From positions 1 to 48,501 of the forward strand of contig MU401705.1 of assembly GCA_022579005.1 (NCBI GenBank): 48,501 nucleotides of DNA, in the 5' to 3' direction. Shown here piece by piece: positions 1-10,702 of this stretch (position 1 is its first letter; every line of letters starts with the position of its first letter). Under the pieces are notes generated by a model. That model had not been told where the DNA came from. It saw nothing but the letters and a program-made list of their open reading frames with translations, and searched no databases. Both the position numbers and the translations under genes were made by a program. This DNA comes from Poronia punctata (Eukaryota; Ascomycota; Sordariomycetes; Xylariales; Xylariaceae).

Positions 1-1200
1 ATTCGTTCATGGCCCCGCAAACGTTTATGACCTATCAACTGTAATTAGACCATCTATTTACAGTTTATTCTACCTACCAGAGGCTGGTACGGTAGTAGGT
101 ACCGGACAAGGCCTTGTACAAGGTGGCGCACTAAACCACTTTAGAAGTTAGCCCCCGCTCCTTGTAACCGCGCGTTCAGTTAGTGCCGCCTAGATAGGGC
201 ATTGTCCATCTTAGATAGGCTAGTATAGATGCACTTGGACCTATTTGTTTACTTTAACTTCTTTACTACGGGTCTAGTATGCGTTGGTTGCTGGGGGAGC
301 AGCACTTGTCCCGCACCCTACTGGTAGACCTACAGGCTCCTATTGGGCACTTGGGATACTGTGAGACAAGTTGGAAGCTCATTTGCCCAACAAGACAATG
401 ACGACTGGATACAATTGCACTGACAGGTAGGATTCGCCTACCACTCTAGAATTAAGCATATCCCACATGAAATCTTGAACAAGTCGGACTCGAAACAAAA
501 CTGTGGAACGGTGTCTGCATTTCTCATTATAATAGTTTGGTTGGTGGCTACTCTAAATTTTTGGCGTCCTACCAATAAATTGGAACCAGAGGCACTTGAT
601 TATCGTCGACCAATTCTGAATGGGGCATTCGCGTTCGACTCAAGTCGCCAGCCCCCCTGTGCAAATCAATCGCACCACCGTCCATTCCTCACCTATCTTC
701 ACTTCACCGATTCAGCTTTACTCGTAGATGCGAGGCTCTAGAGGTGGTGACATTCGACATCCGAGGCCTTTGTACGAGCACACGTTGAACAACTTGAATC
801 CGGACCCACAATCGGAGTCGACCTAACAACCACCTCCCTTCCCTCTCTGGCCTACGTCTAGGTACCTGCCTTGCGTTGATGTTCAGCTGTCACGGCAAAG
901 TTGCAAGTTCCAAGCTGTGGCTTTTACCAAATCTCGCGGGGGCTTTCCCGCCAGCTCTAGCTTGCTAAACCAACAGCAAGAGCAACAGACAAGCTAGAGA
1001 GAGACAATATGATGGCTAGTTTTAGACCCAACTGAGATTATGACGCTTCTAGGTGTGTTTATTTCCATATCCATGCGAAACATAGTTGTCAACTCGTCAG
1101 GCGGATTGCTGTCATGTCTCTGTTTCAGTCTTCAGCATGTCGTATATGAAGAACCCCCAAGGACTATTGCTAAAACCTCCATCGATGTCTCATCTAGATC
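1..1200. other. Upstream flank of the GEF-like gene, no gene seen
   Basis: No coding region can be supported here. The stretch has mixed composition and contains scattered TAGGTA-type words and one TACTCGTA octamer at 719-726. It presumably carries the promoter and 5' leader of the gene that starts at 1201. No clear TATA box was found close to that start. An in-frame TAG at 1195-1197 closes the frame just before the ATG. Confidence 0.6.
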
Positions 1201-4200
1201 ATGACAGACACAAATTCAGCCGACGATGAAACAAACCCGTCGGGTTCCCAACCTCCAGAAACTAGCGACGCCGCACAGAACGATGTCCCCGATGATGTCT
1301 CGACCGACAAGGGATCCAGCAAGCAGGATTCCGGGGCCTCGGCGAAGCCCAGCGGAGATGGCAGCAAGAAGGCGTCGACGGCCGCTCGACGGCGAGCAGC
1401 AACACTGAAACCCCCTCCCACCCTCCTCGGCGACTTTCTTCTCGGCCGTCAGACACCAGCCCGAGTAGCGGCACAGAGGCAGGCGGCGCAAGAAGCAGTC
1501 AGACAGCGGCGGATGAGCCTGGAAGCGGTTAAACACGAGATGCGAGAAGCTATGATTCAGAGGGTTCAAGCCCCGGGCGGTGTCCGCGACAGAGTGACAA
1601 AGTGGCAAAAGGCCAACGCCGAGGCAATGTCCCGCGCCGACCCGCAAGCCACACCAACAGAACCGAGCGAGGTCAACATACAAGTGGAAGAAGGGAGCGT
1701 GACGGAAGAAGATCGTGTAAGAATCAAAATGCGTCAGAAAAAAAGGGCACCTTTGAACGTTGTAGTGGTACAAGACGGCAGTACCGGCGGCAAGTCAGCG
1801 GACGAAGAGCAGAAGAGAGCCGTGTCAGCAGGGCCGCCTAAGAAGCGTGTCGTGAGTGATACAAACTGGGTCAAAAAGGAAAAGAAGAAGAGCCCCGAGA
1901 GGAAGCCAACTGCAAAAGGCAAGCAGCCTGACAAGGGCGGTTCTCCTCTACCAAAAGACTTCTTGTCACGACCTACCGCGAATCCACCAGTCTCCAAGAA
2001 GATAAAAGAATGGGCTAGCAAGGTGGAAATGCCGGATGATGTCCCCAAACGCCCTCGCACTCCTCACACCCCAAAATCCGTGGGCAGTAGATCTGTCGGG
2101 GGCGACGACGGAATACGCGTGAAGCCAATATCGAGCGAAATCTCGAGCGAATACGACACGGTGAGCGGCAGATCCGGGGCGGCGAGTAGTGCGCCGCCCT
2201 CTGAAGCAAGAAAACCATGGAGGATCGAGGACGATGGCATCCGTGTCAGGCCTCTGCGTACGAAGAAGACATACGACGATGATAAGAGCGCGAAATCACG
2301 ATCATCAACTCTTCCCGACGACGGAATTCGAGTCAGGCCGATACGCCAGCCGTCTGACGAGCCAGGTGAAAGCGGCACACGAGAGAAGCCCACGCGGCAT
2401 GGCGACAAAAATACAAAGTCCAAACCGAAGGCCTACGATGATGGAATCAGAGTGCGGCCGCTTCGTCCAGTGTCAAGAGACGCAAGTACAGTTCGAGCAC
2501 CTTCTGAGCGGTCTTCGAAAGTGGAAACTACCAATTCTACAGATTTCTCTCGTAGCCGGCCATCCTCAGATAGAATTGAAGTGATAGAAGACTCGGTGGT
2601 GGATACTGCCGGGCCATCCACGGTGGTGAGCACGCCTACGAAAACTAGCAAGAAAAATACGCGCCATCGACGGCCGAGGCGTCCAAAAAGCGTGGCCGAG
2701 ACGGGAACTACCGTCACCGAAGATGTGTCCGATAGCAACTCATGGACCAGTGGCTCAGGAGTCGAGTCGGATATTCCGTCCAGTGTACCGCAGAAGCCTC
2801 TTGCGGATATCCCCTTTGGCTATTCTGCATTCAGCGAATTAGATTTGCCCTCGGGACCAGGAGGACGTCCGTCGATGAAGCCCAAGTCGAAAAGGCAGTC
2901 CAGCTTCAAGGGCGCTACTAACGTCCTTAAGAAAGCCTTGAACGAAGGTAAAAAGATATTGACAGAGAAAGTCGACCCTCCGAAGCCGGCTGTCAATCGG
3001 CCGCCGAATATTGAAAGTTGGTTGAAAGAGACCGTGGACCCGTTTGTTGAAACGCAGGAGGAGGCAAAACCTGAACCTCGCAGGAAGTCGGTCGAGAAGC
3101 CATGGGTAGACGAGAGACAAGGACGACGATCGACCTCCCCGTCGCAGTCGCGACACAAAACTCGAGAGGTGTACGAGGACGACGTTAGTTATCGCACTCC
3201 AAAGGAGAAGGTACGCTCACGTAAATCGGATCACGGCGAGCCCAGCGATTATTCAAGAGGCACACCATCACCGAGTGACCATAGGAGAAGTCGAGCGACG
3301 GCAGACTCTCCGACGGCGAAGGATAATGCCAGGACGGGATTCAAGGACAAGATACGAGATGCTTTCCGGGGAGAGTCGACAGGCCATCCCTCTCATCCGC
3401 TAGAGTATTCGAGCTACGCAGATGACGACAGTGAACGAGCAGATGATTACCAAGAACGTCGCCGGTCTGCCCCCATAAGACGCAGCCCCACGATCCCCGA
3501 TGACGAAGATTCTTTCATATCAGAAGAGTCGATAGGGGCCAAGCCATCTCATTCATCCACAAGGCGACGACCACCGCCAACTAATGGGCTCCACCAACTC
3601 TCCACGATTCTATCCAATGCAGATACCGTCAGCGCGCTAGAGTCGGAGCTGACCTCGATGATCTCAGACTCTACGATGACGGAATCTACAATGACACGGA
3701 GTACAGGCTTGTCTAGGAGACATGCCGTCTCCCGTAGAAGAAGTAGTAAGAAATCCGGGACTGGGCTGAAGAGACGACTGACCAAGCATTCGGATCTGGT
3801 ATCGGCCCTCTCGTTACCGGATAATTCAGTGGCACCGAGTAGGAGCGGGAGTCGAAGCCGGAGCCTCCGTTCTACTCGTAGTGTACGGCGTGTGTCGACT
3901 CACCCGGACGACGCCACTGTAGAGGAACTTTTAGAGGAATTCGCAAAAGACGAAGACACATACGGCCGCGAGCTGAAAACACTGGTAGACGGAGTTATAC
4001 CAGTCCTCCTGTCCCAGTTCGTGCATGGCCAAGGGAATACGACCGGAGACTTGTTCGGATCACCGAGGAGCATGCACAAGGAAGATCCTCTACCAAAGGC
4101 AGTCGTAGAGATGGGCGTGGTGCTCGAAAAACTACGAAAACATCACCGACGATGCCCCTTGTTCGATGCCCATAGACTACCGGAATGGCTCGAAAGCGTG

Positions 4201-6968
4201 GCTCCCATCTACGAAAACTATCTCGGTGTCTGGCGTCTCGGATTTCAAGGCGTCATAGTCAATTTAGCGCCGGCGTCGCCTGACGATATGGATTCGCTCA
4301 TAAATGCGATGCCTCGTAACGATGAAGGAGATGTACTCAACGAAGACGGTGACCGAATAGACGTTGCACACCTCCTCAAACGCCCATTGGTTCGGACAAA
4401 ATGGATAACTAAGTTCATCCAGGTAGCTTCCCCCCTATTTCATTCCTCGGGTCTTCTCACTGACTATTATAGGGATACCGAGCCATAACCGGTACTGGTC
4501 GATACGAGACTCTTGCCTCGAAGTGGGAAGCGCTCCAGAACAGAGCTCGGAAAAGACACAAGGAAGAAGTTGCGAGGATTGTCGACGATGACGCGAGAAA
4601 TACAGACACAAGCCGAACGCGGGATCTCGAGACAATGGCTGCGGCCGACTACGTCAACATTGACCGCTTCCGACAGGTCTATGCCAAGGATTCGTTTTCT
4701 CTCGACCTCCGACATTCCAACGGCCAGCGACTCGAATGCCAAGTTGAATTGGTCTATAGAGATAACCAGTTGTTCAAATCGGACCCTGGGGATCTTCTCA
4801 TTAGAGAAATTGGCAATAGCGGCCAGTCATGGCTGCTGTTCGCCCCCGTATCGGGCACGCATGTATCAGCTCGAAAAGGAGAGACACCCCGTCAACTAGT
4901 TGTCATGATAAGGGGCTACAGCGATGAATGGTGCGAACTAATCACCCTATCCACGGACAACGAGGAACAGGTTTTGGATTGGTTACAAATCCTCGGTACA
5001 ACGCCGGTCCCTCCGCCTATAATCGATCCTGTTGGGACGACTTCGAAAGCAGCGGCCTTGGCACCAAAGTCTATGGCTTTAGATATGCCAGTAGGAGAGA
5101 GAAGAAGGCATTCCAGACAACCTCCATCTCAGTTGAGTATCTCATCCTCGGAGGACTCGGACATTCGACCTAAAACACCTGCGAGATATCACCGCCGAAA
5201 TCCAAGCTCCGCCGGTAGCCGAGGGTCCACGTCGCCAGTTTCTTCTTCAGGGAGGACGGCGACGCAAGATTTGTACTCAAGGCCACAACACGCGGCCTCG
5301 CAATCGAGAGAGGCATATGAGCAGACTATCGATACGTACGAAGAAGATGGTGCGTATCACGAAGAATCTGATTCTGCTTCCTTTAGAGAAGACGGAGCAC
5401 CACCACCTCCTAAGCATCGGAGTCTGGATGCAAATAAATCCCCGTCGCTTGCGCCGCCGGTGGAATTGCACTCTAACCTCAAGCGACGAAACTCGTCGCC
5501 TCTTAAACACGAATATTACCCATCTGATGTATCGTCGGAGGATTCCTATTCCACCTCGCCGTCCGAGGGTGACTATTCTTATTCCGAGGAATCCTCCGAT
5601 GACGAGCTGGAAGCCGTGGAGATGCCCGATACCGCTCCTGCTATCAGTGTCAGGAAATATTCAGATGACGAACGGCCTTCAGCCCCCAGTGTATCACGCA
5701 GCATCGTGAGCTCGTCGTCGTCGTCGTCTGTCTCGACCTCGCAGACAGAGACGCCCGAGAACAATAGCAGCAGCGAGGATAAACAACAGCCCGAATATCT
5801 CTTCAAGACGCTCGCAACGATATCCTACTGGGACAACAAACATGGGTGCTGGAAAGATCTCTGGCCTGATATCTGCTCTATCGTGACAACGCCCGGGCTG
5901 ATCGAAGCCTATCCCCATCGACGAACACATACTTCCTCTGGCGAGGTTCATCATCAAGAGGAAGAAAGGCCGCTCGTCGCCTTGGATCTGACGCCCCTGG
6001 TCATGTTACGAACAAGCACTGTACTTGATCTGGAGATAAGGTCTCCCGTCCTAAGCTATGCACGGCTATACGCCAAAGTAAACAAGATCGATACCTCTTT
6101 CTTCCGTTTCCGAGCTACCTCGCTTCAGGAATGCGAGTCTCTATACATGGCCGTCCATCGTGCGCGCTTGGACAATGCCAAATACAAAGCTCTCGAGGAA
6201 GAGGGTCGAATAAGAGCGTTTGGGCAGAACCAATACGCAGAAAACGAGGGAGAAGGTGGAAACCAACGAAAGAGTTGGTTTGGTCGCAAGAACAGCTACC
6301 GCGCCTCGGCCCGCGCGCCTTCGCAATCGGCGGGCAGCACTTCGCATCATTCTAGCGTGTCGGCATCGTCCTTTCTACAGAAACTCATCGGAAGTGGCAA
6401 TCAATTTGACATTGCAAAGTCTTCTGTAGGCCGGCAGCCTCGAATGGGCAGCAGCGGCGACAACTCTCTCTACACATCGTCTTCCAACACATTATTGCGC
6501 TCGCCGTCTGTCAGCGCCGCTAATAGTGGCGGGACAGGCAGGATGAGCCTCACGACGAACAACCTCAAGATCCGACTTCATCTGCTTGTAACGACTAGCA
6601 AGTGGGAAGACTACGGTAACTGCTACCTCGAGGTCACACGTCCGGACCGAGGAACGCGCCAGAACCTGAGAAAGTACCAGGGCATGGAGAAGCGGATCAT
6701 CGTCAGCAACATTCCCAAGAAACCGACAGAGAAGAGTCAGGTGGTGTTAGATGTGGTACTAGGTACCCGTTGCTTCTCGCGGCTCGGAAGCAGAGGCATT
6801 CTTCTCAACGTCTGGGAAGAGGTCCGAGATGAAAAGGGGGAGATGGGTGTGGCCCCCAAGGGAGGAGGTAGCGGTGGTAATGTGAACAAGTGGTGTTTCC
6901 AGTGCGCCTCCGTTATGGAAGCAAGCTGGATCTACGGTCTTGTGACGCAAGAAGTCGTCATTTCTTGA
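1201..6968 (+). CDS. Large DH (RhoGEF)-PH scaffold-like protein, 1905 aa, one intron
   Basis: Two reading frames join across a 50-bp intron (4423-4472, GTAGCT..TATTATAG, branch-like CTGAC), giving exons 1201-4422 and 4473-6968. An in-frame TAG at 1195-1197 fixes the start. Residues 1-900 are low-complexity Ser/Arg/Lys/Pro-rich, with an Ala/Arg-rich probable helix at about 60-125 and four copies of a DDGIRV(R/K)P(L/I) motif near 302, 344, 373 and 413. Residues about 905-1130 look like a divergent Dbl-homology domain, starting at TVEELLEEFAKDEDTYGREL; the intron falls inside it after residue 1074. A PH-like domain follows (about 1133-1250), then a disordered acidic/Ser-rich part (1260-1510), a second PH-like region (about 1515-1645) and a beta-rich C-terminus (about 1770-1905). 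By family this would be a membrane-associated exchange factor for a Rho-type GTPase. The DH is divergent, so exchange activity is inferred and it could be a non-catalytic scaffold. Gene model confident, function moderate. Confidence 0.85.
4423..4472 (+). other. Spliceosomal intron inside the DH-like domain
   Basis: A 50-bp phase-0 intron with GT at 4423, a CTGAC branch-like element at 4459-4463 and TATTATAG at the 3' end. Removing it joins the DH-like helices to the rest of the DH and the PH domain in one frame. If it is retained, translation runs through it and stops at 4486-4488, giving a 1095-residue protein without the PH regions. Confidence 0.85.
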
Positions 6969-7425
6969 TTTCCTTTTCCTTTTTTTTTTTTATGTTTGAT
7001 ACCCCTTTCCGCCTTTTTCTTTTACATCCCCTACTTTAGGGGTTATAAGGTGGAGATTCGGGCCACCCATGAAAGGGGATATAGATGTACGGTCTACATA
7101 CCTACACTCGGGCATAGTCTCCCTTGCTGTGCGATATTTCCTTTGTCACGGAACTAGAAGCATTGATGAGCGATGGGAGCGGGAATGGTTGGGCATGCTG
7201 GGTCATGAATGGGTTGGTTGGTTGCATTTGAAGCGATGGGGTTCGGTTCGGTTAGGAACGGCGGTATAGACCTTACGGCGTGCCTTTGATTTCTCGGGCG
7301 GGATATGGCGATAGCATAGCATTGCGAGGGAAGGGACTGAACCGGACTGGTCTGGTCTGGCGGCTCGGGTTGTCTTTTTTTTATATTTTTACTGGTGGGT
7401 TTATATAAACAAGACCAAACCTCTT

Positions 7426-7436
7426 AATAAATAAAT
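7426..7436 (+). terminator. Candidate polyadenylation signal for the GEF-like gene
   Basis: An AATAAA hexamer (7426-7431) with an overlapping AATAAAT lies about 460 bases after the stop codon, in a T-rich 3' flank. It is the clearest hexamer downstream. Fungal poly(A) signals are loose, so it is only a candidate. Confidence 0.3.
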
Positions 7437-8001
7437 CGTAATACATTATTCTCTGCTTGTAGAGCTAGATCTGTCTAGGATTTTGTGTGACTGGAAGCTA
7501 CGTATGTGTCCGGGGGATTCTGGTTGTTGGCAAGCGTTATGGGCTTTCTATCAACCGCCTCGTTTTTCCCTGCCCCTCCCCCTTCCCGAGCCTTTTCCCT
7601 GGCCAGATCAGCCAGGAACCAAAAATGAGGCTCCGTATTAAAGCCACAGGGTCTTCTTTCTTATCTATATAGCTTACCTTATCTAATTTGTGATGGGGAC
7701 ATGGGTGAAAAGCGAAACAAGGCGTCTTGAGACATTAGGGGAGGTACATGTCAAAATGATCAGGTGCGCATGAGAATGAGGCTCCTTTGCCTTGTAGAAA
7801 GGAGGGGGGGAAAGAAGGGCTTGCATGCAGTCAATAGTAGACTTGACTATTCTTTCCCTATCGATTTTTTATTTTTTATTTTTAAATTTTTTTGGCGTTT
7901 AGGTATCTACTTATTACTTGGCATAGGGGGTAGGTATGCTTAGATGTTACTAGGTTAGGTTTCTTCCCCTTTCCCCTCTCCTTTAGTTTCATGTTCCTCA
8001 T

Positions 8002-8064
8002 ACACACACACACACACACACATTGTATGTAACTATCCTATAACGGTACGGTACGGTACGGTAC
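8002..8064. repeat. (CA)n microsatellite followed by (CGGTA)4
   Basis: About ten CA units at 8002-8022, then, after a short unique stretch, four tandem CGGTA units at 8044-8064. Both are seen directly. Confidence 0.95.
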
Positions 8065-8645
8065 TTTCTTTGCTTATGCAGCTTCCCGTTGAGCAAAGTT
8101 GTCTGATCCTGCATTGATCCGAAATTATGTATACATTATACCTATTATCGTCTATGTAAGCGTTATCTATCTATCTTTCTATCTGTCTAGGTTGACGGGA
8201 CCGGAGTGTCGGGGTTTGTTGTATGTAAATGTACAAGTATAAGTAAGGTATGTATGCGCGTTATAGTTCTCGTTGTAGCTTAATATGCAACTTTGTGATA
8301 TCATTTGTAGACTTTGATTCTATGTTTTGTCCAAGGTTAGGTAGGTATTTTGAGTTTAAGTTGTGTAGAGTAGTACCGTAGTAGGATAGAAAAAAAGACG
8401 ACCACTTAGTGTTAATAAAATAAAATAAAATAATAAAATAAAGAGAAACTACCTAATCTTGAGGTCTAAGTCTAAGTAAGTTAAAGGGTTGGCCTTGACA
8501 GATTTGCAAACTGTTTTCTTTTTTGCCTTTTTTTTTCGACTTGACTTTTTCTTGGGTAGGGGAGATACATACTCGTATATAAGTAGATAGGTAGGCAACA
8601 ACTTACTTTAACCTAGGCTTGAAGTAGTTTAATCTGGCATGTCTA

Positions 8646-8646
<1 letters not shown>

Positions 8647-8687
<41 letters not shown>

Positions 8688-8702
8688 TGTATGTGTGTGT
8701 GT
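8647..8702. repeat. Compound (CT)n-(GT)n microsatellite
   Basis: A CT run (about 8647-8670) changes directly into a GT run (8671-8702, one interruption). One strand is therefore a long alternating purine-pyrimidine tract next to a polypyrimidine tract. Confidence 0.95.
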
Positions 8703-10480
8703 CCGCCTGCTTGCTTGCTTATCTAATAGATGACTGACTTCCTTCGGAGTACATTCCGTCTATCCTTTAATTTTTTTTGGTTCTAGACTACCTATGTATA
8801 TACCTACTGTCACGTTTTTTCCCCCCCTCTTTCTCTCTCTCTAACTACTTTTTACCTACCTACCTTACCTATATAACCTAGTCCTAAAATACTTACTTGA
8901 CCTACCTAGTCCGCTTATACCCGTTTGTCTGTCTGTCCGTCTACTTTATCTATGTAGTCTAGGCCGGTCTATGCCGCGGCACTAGTAGTATAATAATAAG
9001 ATACCTAGCTTCTAGATAATTAATTAGTCCTCTGTCTTTCTCTATTATTAATAAATAGAACTAGGTTACCTAAGGTAGGTAATTAATAATACGTGCTAGA
9101 TACCTAGTTAAGTAGGTTTAGGTAAAATATGCGCGGATGATGCGGTTGGAAATAATTCATTTACTACCTACTTACTTATCTACCTACCTAACATATACGT
9201 AGTAAAGAAATAGTAAAGAGCCCAGGGTAAGAAAGGGACAGAAACATGTGACAACAACTGAGACGTTTTGTGGTTAGTTGGTTATAGATTCGATCTTTTT
9301 TAACTGGATGTTCGGAGTCAGCTCCGAACTTTTCAGCCCTTTCCTTTTTTTTAGGGGGTATACCTAACTTAGGGTATTGGTCCCTTTTATTTTTTTTTAT
9401 TTTTTTTTGGCGTGTGGTAAGGTGTTAGACACTAGGCTGGACTAGATGTATATAGACTAGATCGGGGGGTCTTAGAAAGGATTATATATATATATACTTA
9501 TAGGTACTGTAGGTAATAAAGGTTAGGTTAAGTTAGCTTAGGTTAATAATAACTGCTGTACTCTCGTCTTCTAAACCTATCCTATCCTATCCTATAAACT
9601 CCTGTTATTGTTGCCGTGTAGATAATGTCAATCTCGTAAACAGAGTACTTATACTTAACCTAAGCAATACCTATAAAAGGGGGGTTAGGGGGGTTAAATC
9701 ATACAAATAAGCATCTACATAAATATGTGAGGTAAGTAAAGATTTGTCTTGTCTTAGGGTTATAAAGGGTTTTTTTTAATCTGTAATGGCGGATGTAATA
9801 AGTGTATATTTCAACTGTATTGGATAGGTATTCCTTGTCTACATAGTTTCTCTTCCCCTTCTTTTCTTTTTCTCTCTTTGCCTCAAGTTTAGGAGTAACT
9901 TTATGCTGCTAGCAGTAATATTAATGCCTAGGATACTCTATAGAGGTGTTATATTCTATTCTATGGTATTTATCTATCTAACCTTAGGACGTGTAATAGA
10001 TACATCAAAGGTTGGCTATAAGCTTCTTAACCTAGGTACCTAGTCAAACTATCTAGCTCAGATACATTTCACTAGGTTAGGTAGTTGGCTGCAGCTGCTT
10101 CTCCTTACCTATCCCTGATTGGGGCACCTTGCTTGTCCTGGAGTAAGCTACGGAAAAAGATGCAATGCAAGGTGAGATGAGATTGATGGTTGAAAGAAGT
10201 CTCTGTGTGTCTGTCTACTGTGACATTCGGCCCTTGATTCGGTCGAAAAGTCGGATGATACTTACATATCAACACGTACACATACAAGCATCTGACTTTT
10301 TTCAGCTTGCCCCATTGCCGAATGAAAAGCCCTGATATGGGTTGAAATTTCTTTTGGTTTTGCATATCCAGACCCCTAGCCAAGGGGCCGAGATTCTCGC
10401 AAATAGTTGAGTTACGATGCTGCTGAGCGGCAGGGCTCGAAGCAATCGACCTCCAAAACTGGAACCCTAGCATCTGCCAT

Positions 10481-10529
10481 CCCCCCCCCCCCCGCCCCCC
10501 CCCCCCCCCCGGCCGCCGGGGGGGGGGGT

Positions 10530-10573
<44 letters not shown>

Positions 10574-10669
10574 CNNNNNNNNNNGCCCGGTTTCTGGACA
10601 ATAGTTTTTGTTCGTGGCTGGCGGGGGCGCGGTGGCGTTGAAAGCCCCCACCAAAAATTGCAACCATTA

Positions 10670-10702
<33 letters not shown>
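10481..10702. other. Assembly gap between homopolymeric C and G tracts
   Basis: C runs at 10481-10493 and 10495-10510, a short GGCCGCC core, then G runs at 10518-10528 and 10530-10573. Ten N follow at 10575-10584, then about 85 bases of mixed sequence and a 31-base C run at 10672-10702. The N run marks an unresolved gap. Homopolymer lengths here are probably unreliable. Reading frames across it are poly-Gly/Pro artefacts. Confidence 0.95.

Larger units (their letters stand above)
6969..10480. other. 3' flank and microsatellite-rich intergenic DNA
   Basis: No gene supported. The stretch is T-rich, with many short runs of T, TAGGTA/ACCTA words and simple repeats: (CA)n at 8002-8022, four copies of CGGTA at 8044-8064, AAAAT units at 8414-8442, (CT)n then (GT)n at 8647-8702, (TA)n near 9484-9495 and CCTAT units at 9576-9594. 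Reading frames are short and match nothing I recognise. Confidence 0.7.

Noticed and set aside
475..741. 88-codon frame with a hydrophobic segment near its start
   Set aside because: It begins at TTG rather than ATG, has no recognisable domain, and lies in the promoter region of the GEF-like gene.
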